Notes: a model not told the origin generated them from the letters alone. A stretch of DNA of 64,000 nt from Belliella pelovolcani (GCF_900156785.1 NZ_FTOP01000008.1:1-64000); one strand, 5' to 3'. Positions 1 to 9,860 are shown, counted from the first letter of the stretch. Translations and numbers: made by a program.

Positions 1-82
1 TGAGCTGCTTGGAGCCATGGCCATCAAAATGGCCTCGTAAAATTTGTTTGATCTTGTTCATGGTAAGAGTGCGATTGGCCAT
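1..82 (-). CDS. istA: IS21-family transposase IstA, N-terminal fragment cut by window edge
   Basis: The 27 codons visible on the minus strand begin MANRTLTMNKIKQILR, which I recognise as the usual start of IstA transposases in Bacteroidota IS21 elements, where an N-terminal helix-turn-helix precedes the DDE core. The gene runs off the left edge, so integrity cannot be judged. The tandem terminal repeats of the element lie upstream at 155-250. This looks like the youngest insertion in the region, because it interrupts the IS66 remnant to its right. Family assignment rests on a short stretch. Confidence 0.7.
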   Translation of the reverse strand, partial: MANRTLTMNKIKQILRGHFDGHGSKQL

Positions 83-154
83 GGGAATGCTTAATTGTTT
101 GCACTCCTAACAGGACTTAAAAGCTTCCTATTCCATTCCAAAAAAATAACTTTT

Positions 155-250
155 GACGGGGGTCAGTTTACATCACCAGCTGGGGGTCAATTTGCATTAC
201 CAGCTGGGGGTTAATTTAAATCGTCAACTGGGGGTCAACTTCATCATTTT
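155..250. repeat. Tandem terminal repeats of the IS21 element
   Basis: Four imperfect copies of a 24-25 bp unit, each with CTGGGGGTCAATTT or a close variant, start near 155, 180, 204 and 228. IS21-family elements are known to carry several transposase-binding repeats inside each end, so this is read as the istA-proximal end of the element. The boundary is placed near 245-255, where the IS66 reading frame resumes; the exact tip and target duplication are not visible because the other end is outside the window. Confidence 0.7.
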
Positions 251-986
251 TTGCATTCAGTCTCGTCAGCTCCTATTACAGGACTTTTAGGGACTGCTGT
301 CTTTATCTTTGCATATATAGGTGCAGACTTGCGGACAAATCTACCAATAATGTTATCGATACTCCCCTCGCTGAGATCAATACCGAAGCAGTCCCTGAGA
401 AGTTCTTTCATCCTATTGTAGGAAACATACTGTCTGGCATGTAGATAACCGACAATGGTTTCAACACTGCTCCTGTACTGAATGGAGCTTTGATATTGTC
501 AGGGAATGCCCCACTGATCTTTTCTCCAAAGGACCAGTTTTTGGAAAAGCTTCTATGCTCGGTAAATACCACTTTAATCACAGGAAGATCCAGGACCTGT
601 CTTTTAGAGGATTTCTGCTGGAACCGCCGACAGATCACCACTACAGCAGGTACAGAATAAAGGGATGTGGTTTTCTATAATGTCCGGGAAGGATGTCATT
701 TCAAGGGTATGGCCTTTGTGTCCAGGCTGACCGCCGGTTTTGCGCCCTGTATCCTGACGGAGACTTTGGTTTTTTAGGGGCGGTTCTCGTCTTTTGAAGT
801 GGGAACTGAGCTGTTGCGACTGTTTTTGGGATTACGATAACGGGCAAGCTGATTTTCCAAATCGGATACCATAGATTTTAAAGACTTAACCTCCTCAATA
901 AGCTGGTGGATCATCTTGATCAGTTCTTGAATAAGCGTATCCCTGTGGTCCAATATCCCATAAAAATGCTTCCTGAATATTAGCAC
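250..986 (-). pseudogene. IS66-family transposase (TnpC) remnant
   Basis: Read leftward, pieces in three frames line up in the order expected for IS66 TnpC. A leucine-rich N-terminal helix is followed by the KNSRNSSVPTSKDENRP motif (774-986), then a frameshifted TGGQPGHKGHT segment and a CTCC zinc-finger remnant near 640-700. Next come RQVLDLP...TEHR near 560-600, and finally YLHARQYVSYNRMKELL to the first catalytic region, GADET, near 255. At least two frameshifts and stops break it. The DDE core ends at GADET, where the IS21 terminal repeats begin, so the IS21 element probably inserted here. Confidence 0.85.
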
Positions 987-1246
987 ATAATCCTATGAAT
1001 ACCAATAATACACACTGTTTTCCCCACAAAAAAATGTGGATAAACCAACTTTAAAGCTGATTTTCGTACATTCACATACAAATACGTACAATACACCACA
1101 AAGGAGCACAAGACTCCAAACACTTGAATATTGGTCAGTAAATAATGTACCTGAGTATATGCGATAATTTTTATTCACCTTTTAAATGGCCGAAATTTAA
1201 GGTCGCTTGCAAATCCATTAAATATTAAACAAGGAATATCAATGAT

Positions 1247-1903
1247 TTAATTTAAACCATAAAAACTCTTCAAAGACATAACTAAATCTTCCTCTTTATT
1301 GAAAGAGACTTTATTTTCTTTAAAAAAATTCTCTGCCCTTTCTTTCAATTCTTCGGGTAGTATCGATATAAAAGATCTCTTGTTTTTTTTGAAAGAAAAT
1401 AAAGATTCATCTCTATAAATATAAAATGATTCGTTTTTCACTATTCTTCTCTTATTATTAGTATTTGAATAACTATCTGTATTCTGATCTATTAAACCAA
1501 AATCAACTTTTTTAATTAAAGATAGAACTTCGTTTTCAAACAAAATTTGGTATAAATCTTTTGATTTCTTCCCGTCAATCATTAAAATTCTAAATAACAT
1601 CTTTTCTTCAACGAATAAGATGGATTTTAAATCACTAAAATCAATTTCATATAACTCCCCATTAAATTTATATTCATAAACTTTACTAAGAAAGTTTATT
1701 CTACCCAAGGTTTTATATTCTTTGGATGGATCAAGTGTTAAAATCACATCTTTAAAATCTTCATTCAAATAAGGTGAACCATCATAAATATTGTTTTTTT
1801 CTAAAATTATAGGTCTTCCATCAGCTGAATTAAGATTTAATAATTGTGCTTGCAAGCTAGCTATTGAAAGCATAAAAAAAGAAACAAGGAATAGACATTT
1901 CAT
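1247..1903 (-). CDS. Secreted protein of unknown function, AT-rich orphan
   Basis: Encodes about 218 residues with a clear N-terminal signal peptide (MKCLFLVSFFMLSIASLQAQ) and a charged, lysine-rich remainder without recognised motifs. The ATG at 1903 is preferred over an in-frame GTG 18 bases upstream, because it places the signal peptide at the very start. The gene is markedly more AT-rich than most neighbours and is enclosed by IS66 and IS4 remnants, which suggests cargo or an acquired gene. The mature part has alternating hydrophobic strands that could be a beta-rich periplasmic domain (inference). Function unknown. Confidence 0.6.
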   Translation of the reverse strand: MKCLFLVSFFMLSIASLQAQLLNLNSADGRPIILEKNNIYDGSPYLNEDFKDVILTLDPSKEYKTLGRINFLSKVYEYKFNGELYEIDFSDLKSILFVEEKMLFRILMIDGKKSKDLYQILFENEVLSLIKKVDFGLIDQNTDSYSNTNNKRRIVKNESFYIYRDESLFSFKKNKRSFISILPEELKERAENFFKENKVSFNKEEDLVMSLKSFYGLN

Positions 1904-1984
1904 AAACTTTTCAATTAACACACGAATATAATATATTTATGAATTAGTTCAAGTATAAGTTATTAATTTTTACTGTAATCCGAA

Positions 1985-2090
1985 AAAAACACTTTGTGTT
2001 TTTGATCATCTTGAAAAAATACAATAGCTAGGTTTTAGCACCCCGCTATAGTACACTATGTTTGATGGTACTACATCAAAAACATTGTGT
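1985..2090 (+). other. Two hairpins ahead of the IS4 remnant
   Basis: An 8-bp perfect hairpin AAAAACAC-TTT-GTGTTTTT spans 1985-2003. A longer imperfect one follows, pairing 2053-2067 with 2074-2090 around a GTACTA-type loop. They precede the broken IS4-type reading frame and may be part of that element's end or leader. No function is claimed. Confidence 0.3.
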
Positions 2091-2122
2091 GTAAAAAAAA
2101 CACGAACCTTGCGGGTCAACCA

Positions 2123-2410
2123 GTAATTTGTCAGCTACTTTCTTTTCTTCTCAGTCGAATCGTTAAATACTTTGTGTCTGAGCATCAAAGTGACGGATAT
2201 TATTAGACAATGACAACCTGGAAGCACTTTGTTTTTATGAATTTTGGTTATGTCACCAAATGTCAGCCGCTTAACAGTCTAAGTAAAAACCTTCTTTTTC
2301 TTGAAGATCGGCTCACCTACCAAGGGATTGAAAAACTTCTAGCGATAAGCACGCTCAGTGATGCCAATATTAACCGAAGCAGCCAACAGCAATATAAACG
2401 GACTTATTGA
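2123..2410 (+). pseudogene. IS4-family transposase N-terminal remnant
   Basis: Translation from 2123 reads VICQLLSFLLSRIVKYF, meets an in-frame TAG at about 2204, then continues TTWKHFVFMNFGYVTKCQPLNSL and LTYQGIEKLLAISTLSDAN. The order matches the N-terminal region of IS4-type transposases, which have a hydrophobic SFL segment, a TTW-HFV motif, an SLREI-like motif, then a GI...STLS-AN block. Catalytic DDE residues are absent because the frame ends at 2410 and the IS256 remnant follows. Assignment is by remembered family pattern. Confidence 0.6.
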
Positions 2411-2419
2411 CTACTTTGG

Positions 2420-2940
2420 AGTTCACTCTGACTTAGAAGGATATACCATCTATCCAAACGATCAGGTAAACAAGGTCAATCTGCATGTTTCTCCATGCAA
2501 CAATATCCTTAGCTACGGCACTGGTAACCCTTAAGATGGTGGAAGTGGATACATTTATATCATAAAGCTATCGGACCTGCTCTTCGATGTCTTGATTTGA
2601 CATTTCCTTGGCATACATAGATATGATCACGTTTTCAACGCCTTCTGCCATATTCTTGCGTTTAGTAGGCACAAAAATAGGTTTAAAGCTGTCGTCCCTG
2701 ACTCTTGCGACTTTGATTTCAGCTTCTCCAAAGGAGTCCTTTATGGCTTGGGTAGAATGGCCGTTACTTGAATTGGAATTATCGGTGTTCTGATGCTTTT
2801 CGTAACCAAGACGGGCATCTAACTCGCCTTCAAGCATTTTCTCGACAGCTCTTTTCTGAAGCTGTTGAAGAAAGGAATTGAGCTCCAATGCAGTCTTTAT
2901 CTGCTTGAGGAAATCATAATCATTTAAAAGATTTTCATTT
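2420..2940 (-). pseudogene. IS256-family (mutator-type) transposase remnant
   Basis: The frame includes FLQQLQKRAVEKMLEGELDARLGYEKH, an SSNGHSTQAIKDSFGEAEI segment, and FKPIFVPTKRKN followed by IISMYAKEMSNQDIEEQV, the hallmark N-terminal half of IS256 transposases. An in-frame TAG interrupts it near 2567. The frame then goes on with LYDINVSTSTILRVTSAVAKDI and a VYLIVWIDGI stretch that corresponds to the first catalytic Asp region, before ending near 2420. Upstream, the frame reads back to about 2940 without a start codon. The C-terminal two thirds are missing. Confidence 0.8.
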
Positions 2941-3123
2941 TTACAATCTGTGTGTTAAAGGTTAGAAATTGTCCACACGCAGATAGGGTATTCGCCTACC
3001 GCGGATTCTTCAAATTCTCTGTACGATTTCTTCTAAATCGCAGGGAGAATTTCGAGGTAAAAATTTAACTTCGAAATTGGTCAAACCAACTTTCACAGAT
3101 TTTGCCATTATCTCTTGTTTTAC

Positions 3124-3321
3124 TTGATTAATATTTCGTTTACTTCTAAGGGATTCTCCCTTGAGTACTATTCGGAGAGCAACATGCACAATTCTGTCCA
3201 AATTAGCATCTACAAAAGTTTGATCTTCGATTATTTCATACCATGCACTGACAGGTATTTGGAATGTTATGATGGTAGATTTTTTAACTTGGCGATCTAC
3301 AATTATCTCCATCAACAACAT
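3124..3321 (-). pseudogene. istB: IS21 helper ATPase IstB, C-terminal remnant
   Basis: About 66 codons encode STIITFQIPVSAWYEII, then DRIVHVALRIVLKGESLR, which matches the conserved C-terminus of IstB (SQLPVSKWY... DRLVH-AHRI-LKGESLRKKR). The segment is in frame with the C-terminus of the IS1634 remnant upstream, so one open frame (3010-3801) reads through both. The AAA+ core is missing. The roughly 35 codons after it (to 3010) are unassigned. Confidence 0.75.
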
Positions 3322-3393
3322 TTTGTTCTGTAAATACAATGGTTGTTTTATTCGAAAGCAAAAATTCTTCCTGACTTCGACACTGAGACACCT

Positions 3394-4790
3394 AAAATCA
3401 AAAACAGAATATTTTTGCCAGTTTTGCTGACTTTCATTCAAAAAAAGGGTCTTTCTTAGCTTTTTCCCTGAAGACTTGAGTTGCATTTCAACAGTGTAAA
3501 TCCCTTTTGCTATTTCTATTGTTTTTTGTGGTGACAGTTTCGATCCTTTTTCCGATAACTGCCTTTCCAATTCTTTGTATACTTTGTAAGCTACGAATGC
3601 TATACTGATATGTGCCTCAATCCTGCGTTGCTTGTAATGGAAAATTGGTCTTACCTTGATTTCGTTTTTAGTTATCCTGATGGCCTTTTCTATCTCCCAT
3701 AGATTGTTGTAATTCTCAATTATCTCGTCTTTACCCAAGTTAGTGTTTGTAATATAACCTTTCAGGCCATCCCATTTCCCATCCTTTTCAAACTTTTCCA
3801 TGTTGATACTAACCTTGACTTCTCCCTACATTTTAAGGTATTTGTTGTAGCCTCTGTTATTAATATGGGTTTATTGAGCTTTCCTGTTTTTAGCTGTTTT
3901 TCGAGCTTCCTGAGCCCTTTATTTCTGTTGATCCTATCTTTTTTTGCTCGCTTGTCCGAATAACTGACAACCATTTTGAGTCCTTCCTCCCAATCCAGTA
4001 ACTTACTCTCACCATTTTCAAGTTCGAGACCTAACAACCTCTGTTTACTTTTATCTGAAGATGCTTTAGGTCTTGCTCCAAGAATAAACTCGTATCCGTT
4101 ACTCCTTAATTCTTCTATGTTACTTTTTGAAAGCAGTCCATAGTCAGCAACAACAATTGGGGCAGGCAGCTTATACTTCTTTCTAAATGCCTCTATCACG
4201 GGGATCATGGTATGCCCCTCAAACTTGTTGCCCTCAAAGATCTCGTATGCTAAGGGATAGCCTTCTAGCCCAACCAACAGTCCCAAAACTATCTGGGGGC
4301 TCTGATGCTTCCCTTCCTTAGAGAAACCTGTTTTTCTTAAGTCATCTTCCAAATCCACCTCAAAATAAAGTGTGGTAACATCGTAAAATACGATATTGAT
4401 GCTGCCTCCCAATATCTTTCTAGTATGCTCAAAGCTGATCAACTGTAATGTTTCTTTATAATTGTTATAAAGCTTGTCAAAATATCTATAAAGACCCTGT
4501 ACATGGAATTCAAGACCGTGGTAGGTATTTAGATAGTCACAGGTTTTGAGCTTACTAGCTGGAAAACATATCTTCGAATAGACCAACCATCTAAAAATAT
4601 CATCATTAATGACATTGAATCCTATATCATTGAAAATCCTGTCAAGAAGAAGTTCTGTACCCGAAACCGTAATCCTTTCTACAGTCTCCAAAACTGACTC
4701 AGCAACTCGTTCTTCATCATTGAAAGGAATTTCTAGAGAACCTTTATAACTCTTGATCCAATCTTCTCCAAGAGCAATGAGTTTTTCGAC
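3394..4790 (-). pseudogene. IS1634-family transposase, frameshifted and truncated
   Basis: The first piece (to about 3830) carries GSINIVFYDVTTLYFE, SPQIVLGLLVGLEGYPLAYE and IVVADYGLLS motifs, the catalytic centre of IS1634 transposases. The sequence then shifts frame near 3850-3870. In the new frame, INNRGYNKYLKM is followed by a TAG, and then by FEKDGKWDGLKGYITNT and the C-terminal region to FDF at about 3394. The N-terminus extends above the first ATG at 4691 to about 4790, where it meets the susCD terminator, so the 5' end is lost. One frameshift plus one nonsense codon make it inactive. Confidence 0.85.
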
Positions 4791-4795
4791 TGAAA

Positions 4796-4824
4796 AAAGG
4801 CCGAAATCTAAGAAATCGGCCTTT
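4796..4824 (-). terminator. Rho-independent terminator of susCD operon 1
   Basis: Nine-base stem AAAGGCCGA / TCGGCCTTT with an 11-nt loop. Read on the minus strand it is followed by a run of six T. It lies 85 bases past the last gene of the first susCD operon, and the IS1634 remnant abuts it on the far side. Confidence 0.85.
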
Positions 4825-4908
4825 ATTATTAAAGTGCAGTTATCAAATTTTTATTATTTGAAACTGCAGATGTTAAACATTAGATACTCAAATACTAAAG
4901 TTCTAAAA

Positions 4909-5403
4909 TTATCTCCAAATTGTAATAGTAAATCTTTTATAATTTTCAGAACCTGGGATTTCATCAGTACCAACGAGGTTTAGAATCAATGTAACAGGGC
5001 TTCCTCCAACAGGAATACCTTCAAGTACATTATATCTAAGAAATGCACTAGATGTATTAGCTCCCAATACTACAGAGTTAGGCGACTGCAATGTGTAATG
5101 AACACCTTGAACAGCAGTTGAAGCAGGATCAACAGTGTAAGCTACATTTAAGTCAGTAGACTTTTGTCTCCCAATCAATTGGATTTCTACTTCGTCTTGT
5201 GTGACAACTCCTTGTCGAACTCTCTTTGCAGTCAAAGATTGTTGGTCAATTCCAGGAATTGTAGATGCTATTCTACCCAATGTTTGATTATTAAATTGAA
5301 ACTCTTCAGGACCTTGGAAAGTCCTATCTGGAGCTTCAAAACAAGCAAAACACAGAAGCGAAATAAATCCAAATAAAACGGTTTTTACAATATATTTTTT
5401 CAT
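4909..5403 (-). CDS. SusCD-associated lipoprotein with Calx-beta-like fold
   Basis: Encodes 164 residues with a lipoprotein signal (LISLLCFAC, Cys about 21). The body has a pattern seen in small lipoproteins that follow susD: DEVEIQLIG, then AYTVDPASTAVQGVHYTL, then a final FTITIWR strand, resembling a Calx-beta or DUF4843-type beta sandwich. It is the last gene of the susC-susD operon, 11 bases after susD. By analogy it sits on the cell surface and helps capture the ligand brought in by the SusCD pair; the ligand is unknown. Confidence 0.7.
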   Translation of the reverse strand: MKKYIVKTVLFGFISLLCFACFEAPDRTFQGPEEFQFNNQTLGRIASTIPGIDQQSLTAKRVRQGVVTQDEVEIQLIGRQKSTDLNVAYTVDPASTAVQGVHYTLQSPNSVVLGANTSSAFLRYNVLEGIPVGGSPVTLILNLVGTDEIPGSENYKRFTITIWR

Positions 5404-5414
5404 ATTCTATTGAG

Positions 5415-6848
5415 TTAATAGCCAGGATTTTGATTAAGAAGTGGATTCAAATCCACTTGGGCTTGTGGTAAAGGCGCAAGAACTCTTGTATCTGAAAACT
5501 GAACAGCACCAGTAGCACCTTTTCTAATATCTTGTCCAGTTCTTTTAAGATCAAAGAATCTATGCCCTTCAAAGAACAATTCTAATCTTCTTTCAGTAAA
5601 TATTGCATCAATTGCTTCCTGTTGATTTGTAGTAACAACTTGAAATGCAAAAGTACTGGGGAAACGTCTTGACCTTAGAAAATTTAAGTCAGCAAGACCT
5701 TCTACTAATTTAGCTCCACCTTGTCTAACTCTTGCCTCAGCGCGAATTAGATACAACTCACTCAAACGAATTAATGGAACATTATCTGTAAAAGGGCCGA
5801 CTGTTCCTGCATATTTTCTAGAAAATAAGGCTGTTTGACCTTGTTTTACATCAGAGATGAAATTTTCTATTCTAGAGTCTTCAGGCAAGAAAATTGACAA
5901 TAAATCTTGAGTAGGAATAACATCACCCCAACCTCCAGAGCCTGCAACTGGGCCTCCTTGTCTTAGAGTTAGTGAATTAAGCGATTCATTGAATCCCAGT
6001 GTTTCAGTTTGCGCATTATAAGCAAGTTCAAAAACAGATTCAGGATGCGGTGCAGACGCAAAAGACAATCTATAAGCTGCTGGATTTACAGAAGCATCAA
6101 CCATTGTTGCAGCAGTATTAGCTAAAGCACTAGTGGCCATTTCTTCAGCTTGTTGCCATTTAGATTGATAAAGATAAACTCTAGAAAGCAATGCTCTAGC
6201 CGCACCAGTAGTCACTCTAAATCTATTAGTACCTGTTAACAAAGGGATAGCTTCATTCAAGTCTCTTTCTATAATCGCATAGACTTCTTGATTGGAGGAA
6301 CGAGGTCTAAAATCAGCTTGACTCGAAGTAGAAGTTGGCTGTTCTCTAATTATAACTGATTCTTGAAAACCATTTACCTCTCTCCCTGGTTCATATCCAT
6401 ACACACGAGCCAAGTCAAAATACATTAGTGCTCTTAAAAACAAAGCTTCACCTCTTAATTGATTTGCTTCAGCGGTTGTTGTTATAGAATTTAAATCTGC
6501 ATTTATAATGAAATTCATTTCATTAATTCCAGCATAAGCATTAGCCCAGATACCGAAGTGAGTACCAAAATTGTTTATTGACCATGTCAAATATCTATTA
6601 GATTGAGCATTAGTAACCGTGGCATTATCTGCAAGAGTTTCGGCACCAAGTATCATTTGTTGCCCATAATAACCAGCACCTTGAAGCCTATCATACCCAG
6701 ATATTATTAGAGATCTAACTCCGGTAATATCAGTCAGAGCTACTTCAGCACTTACACTTTGCCTAGGTTCTGTAACCAAAGCGTCATCACATCCCACATT
6801 AAAAAGGACTAATGAGCCTAAGAGAATTATATTAAATATTTTCTTCAT
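5415..6848 (-). CDS. susD-like: SusD/RagB-family surface binding lipoprotein
   Basis: A 477-residue protein with lipoprotein signal (LVLFNVGC). The N-terminal half has the TPR-like helices of SusD, including LRGEALFLRALMYFDLARVYG, and the C-terminal RagB/SusD region contains LSELYLIRAEARVRQGG, then IFTERRLELFFEGHRFFDLKRTG, hallmark motifs of the family. It forms the lid over the SusC channel and binds the imported nutrient outside the outer membrane. It follows susC by 12 bases. No glycosidase or peptidase is nearby to reveal the substrate. Confidence 0.95.
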   Translation of the reverse strand: MKKIFNIILLGSLVLFNVGCDDALVTEPRQSVSAEVALTDITGVRSLIISGYDRLQGAGYYGQQMILGAETLADNATVTNAQSNRYLTWSINNFGTHFGIWANAYAGINEMNFIINADLNSITTTAEANQLRGEALFLRALMYFDLARVYGYEPGREVNGFQESVIIREQPTSTSSQADFRPRSSNQEVYAIIERDLNEAIPLLTGTNRFRVTTGAARALLSRVYLYQSKWQQAEEMATSALANTAATMVDASVNPAAYRLSFASAPHPESVFELAYNAQTETLGFNESLNSLTLRQGGPVAGSGGWGDVIPTQDLLSIFLPEDSRIENFISDVKQGQTALFSRKYAGTVGPFTDNVPLIRLSELYLIRAEARVRQGGAKLVEGLADLNFLRSRRFPSTFAFQVVTTNQQEAIDAIFTERRLELFFEGHRFFDLKRTGQDIRKGATGAVQFSDTRVLAPLPQAQVDLNPLLNQNPGY

Positions 6849-6860
6849 AATATCTATTAT

Positions 6861-9860
6861 TTAAAATGAAACTGTCAAACCACCAGTTAATTGTTTAGAC
6901 TGAGGATATCTACCGATATCAGTAGCCAATATCTCTGGGTCAAAACCTGTGTAAGCAGTGAAAGTAAGTAGGTTAATACCCTGAACAAAGAACCTAACAG
7001 CTCTCAAATTCATTCTTGAAACAAGAGATGCAGGAAGGTTATAACCTAAAGTTACCTGTTTCAAACGAATGTAAGAAGCATCTTCAATCTGTCTCGTGGA
7101 GAAAGTATTCGCCCTTGATCCTGTCACACCCGGCTCAACTCCCTCATATGCTTTAGGGATAGATGTAATATCACCTGGTTGTCTCCAACGACCTAACTGA
7201 GATACTGTTTGATTCCAACCTGCACCACCAGCAGCATCTGTGAAGAATGCAGTATTATTCAAGTTTTCATTACCCCATTGGCCTTGGAAGAAAACTTCCA
7301 AAGAAAGACCTTTGTAAGAAAAGGTGTTAGTAAGACCTCCAAAACCTCTAGGCAATGGTGAACCAACATATTTTAGGTCTCTTCCTTGTGGATTGTAAGT
7401 AATATTGTTTAAAGTGTCTCTATACATAGCACGACCATCAGCCGGGTTTACACCAGCATATTCTGCTTGCCAATAAATAGAAACTGGGAATCCAACTCTT
7501 AATGTATTACCAATATTTTCTCTTCCATCAAGCTCTAATATTTCATTTCTTTGAAATGAAATATTAAAAGCGGTAGACCATTTGAAGTTACCTCTATCAA
7601 TATTCACAGTATTCAATTCCAGTTCGATACCTTGGTTTTGAACTTTACCAATATTAGTTGTAATAGAGCCGAACCCAGAATCATTCGGTAAGGCAGCATT
7701 TAACAGAAGATCTTTGTTTTTTCTATCATAAACTTCAGCAGAACCATATACTCTATTACCAAATAAGGCAAAGTCTAGACCGAAATTCCAAGTTTCAGCT
7801 CTCTCCCAAGTTAAGTCGTCATTGCCTAATTGTGAAGGTCTGATACCTGGCAAATTAACATAATCTCCACCACTACCAAAAAGAGCCCTTGATGCAAAAT
7901 TTCCAATATTTGAGTTACCTGTTACACCATAACTTGCCCTGATTTTCAAGTCTTCCAACCAAGTTACATCCTTAAGAAAATCTTCGGAAGAAATCCTATA
8001 TGCTCCCGCTGCTGAATAAAACAAACCCCATCTATTGTTTGCACCAAACCTAGATGACCCATCATATCTCGCAGTAGCAGAAGCTAAGAATTTATCATTA
8101 TAATCATACTTAGCATTCATAAAAAACGAGCCCAGTCTCCATGTAGTGTAAAATCCATTCACAGCAGTAGGAGTTGCTGCATTTTGTAAACTCCTGAAAA
8201 GACCATTAGGAAAACCTTGACCAGAAGCACTAAATTCCTCATTTTCCTCAACCCTAAACTCTGTCCCACCAAGAACACTTAGTCTATGCACATCGTTGAA
8301 AACATCAGTGTAAGAAATTGTATGGTTAGTATTCCAGTTTAGTAGTGTTCTACCCGCAACAAAAGCTGAACCACCTGTCGGGGCAAATTGAGGAACCCTT
8401 GCATCTCTATAGTTATCATCTCTAGCAAATGCATAATCAATCCCGATGAAAGATCTCCATCTTAATTTATCGCTTATTTTATAATTAGCAGCCATACTAG
8501 AAACTGTCTGATTTCTAACAAGTCTCCTTGTTTCAAACTCAACTGACTGAACTAAATTGTAACCAAAAGTTCCAGGCAATGGAGCATTGTATTCTCCATC
8601 TTCTCTGAAAATCGGTTGATTTGGAAGTGTAAATAGAGCAGCAAAGAAGGGGGAGTTAATAAATGCTCCGTCAGCAATTGCACCATTTTGAGTTGTAGTA
8701 GCTAAACTCATATTGACATCAAAAGATAACCTTTCATTGGCTCTATGATCTAAATTAAGCCTTACAGTTCCTCTTTCAAAATCAGATTTAATAATTTGAC
8801 CTTCATTTAAATTGTAGGAAGTACTAAGAAAAAATTTAGTTTTATCATCCCCTCCATTTGCACTAAAATCTACTGTTCTACTTCTTCCAGTTCTATAAAC
8901 AGCATCCTGCCAATCAGTATTTTGAACAGTAGCTGGGTCACCATATACGTTAATAGCCCTTTGTCTAGCGTCTTCAAGAGAAGTCCCATTTGTAGCACTT
9001 GGACCAATACGATTAAATCTATTCTCGAAAGCTTCAATTTTTATAGTGGCTAACTGTTCAGCGGACATTACAGGAATTTTTCTAATTCTATTAACAGTTC
9101 CCTCTTGAACTGTTAAGTTAAATTGTGTTTTCCCTGCTTTACCCTTTTTTGTAGTAATAATAACAACTCCATTAGCCGCTTGGGCACCATAGATAGCAGC
9201 AGTAGCAGCATCTTTTAAAACCTCAATTGACTGAATATCATTTGGGTTGATAGAGTTCAAAAGATTGTTAGAAGCTTGTGATCCCAAACCACCCGAGGCA
9301 ACTTGAACTCCATCAATGATATATAAAGGCTCATTACCAGCGTTTATTGAACCTACACCTCTAACTCTTACATTGATACCTCCTCCTGGAGCACCTGAAG
9401 TTGCTGTTACTTGAACACCCGCAGCTCTACCTTGCAACGCCCTATCAAATGACTGTACAGGCATATTTTCAAACGCCTCTCCTTTAACAGAAGCTATTGC
9501 TCCAGTCAATTCCCTCTTTACTGTAGTTCCGTAACCAGTAATAACAACTTCATTAAGACTTGTTATATCTGATTCTAAGGTGACATTAATAACAGAACGA
9601 TTACCAATAGCCTGTTCCTGTGATCTCAGTCCAATAAAACTAAAGACCAATACATTATTTCCTTCAGGAACAGATAACGAATATCTACCATCTAAATCGG
9701 TTGCAACACCGATGGTTGAGCCTTTAACTGTTACTGAAGCACCTGGGACTGGTAATCTATCATCTGCTGATATCACCGTCCCAGTTACTACGCGACTTTG
9801 AGCAAATGCCGAAGCACCTACAAAAAGAAGCGCGAGTCCTAGAAGTAAAACTTTCCTCAT
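6861..9860 (-). CDS. susC-like: SusC/RagA-family TonB-dependent outer-membrane transporter
   Basis: A 999-residue outer-membrane barrel with, in order: signal peptide (to AFAQ about 21), carboxypeptidase-D-like domain (VVTGTVISADD... VPGASVTVKGS), a short SusC signature LNEVVITGYGTTVKRELTGA at about 104-123, the plug (RAAGVQVTATSGAPGGG, NPLYIIDGVQ-type motif, SIEVLKDAATAAIYG), and a long C-terminal barrel ending in VSF. It imports oligomers or peptides using TonB energy. First gene of a three-gene leftward operon. No sigma/anti-sigma pair or hybrid regulator lies beside it. An STN domain is absent, which argues against anti-sigma signalling. Confidence 0.95.
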   Translation of the reverse strand: MRKVLLLGLALLFVGASAFAQSRVVTGTVISADDRLPVPGASVTVKGSTIGVATDLDGRYSLSVPEGNNVLVFSFIGLRSQEQAIGNRSVINVTLESDITSLNEVVITGYGTTVKRELTGAIASVKGEAFENMPVQSFDRALQGRAAGVQVTATSGAPGGGINVRVRGVGSINAGNEPLYIIDGVQVASGGLGSQASNNLLNSINPNDIQSIEVLKDAATAAIYGAQAANGVVIITTKKGKAGKTQFNLTVQEGTVNRIRKIPVMSAEQLATIKIEAFENRFNRIGPSATNGTSLEDARQRAINVYGDPATVQNTDWQDAVYRTGRSRTVDFSANGGDDKTKFFLSTSYNLNEGQIIKSDFERGTVRLNLDHRANERLSFDVNMSLATTTQNGAIADGAFINSPFFAALFTLPNQPIFREDGEYNAPLPGTFGYNLVQSVEFETRRLVRNQTVSSMAANYKISDKLRWRSFIGIDYAFARDDNYRDARVPQFAPTGGSAFVAGRTLLNWNTNHTISYTDVFNDVHRLSVLGGTEFRVEENEEFSASGQGFPNGLFRSLQNAATPTAVNGFYTTWRLGSFFMNAKYDYNDKFLASATARYDGSSRFGANNRWGLFYSAAGAYRISSEDFLKDVTWLEDLKIRASYGVTGNSNIGNFASRALFGSGGDYVNLPGIRPSQLGNDDLTWERAETWNFGLDFALFGNRVYGSAEVYDRKNKDLLLNAALPNDSGFGSITTNIGKVQNQGIELELNTVNIDRGNFKWSTAFNISFQRNEILELDGRENIGNTLRVGFPVSIYWQAEYAGVNPADGRAMYRDTLNNITYNPQGRDLKYVGSPLPRGFGGLTNTFSYKGLSLEVFFQGQWGNENLNNTAFFTDAAGGAGWNQTVSQLGRWRQPGDITSIPKAYEGVEPGVTGSRANTFSTRQIEDASYIRLKQVTLGYNLPASLVSRMNLRAVRFFVQGINLLTFTAYTGFDPEILATDIGRYPQSKQLTGGLTVSF

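Noticed and set aside
993-1178. 61-codon minus-strand frame between the IS66 remnant and the AT-rich orphan gene
   Set aside because: No motif, no plausible initiation context, Cys- and aromatic-rich composition typical of chance frames in AT-rich DNA.
3394-4790. Programmed frameshift making an active IS1634 transposase
   Set aside because: The frame change is accompanied by an in-frame TAG in the new frame and the N-terminus is missing at the susCD terminator, so decay is the simpler explanation.
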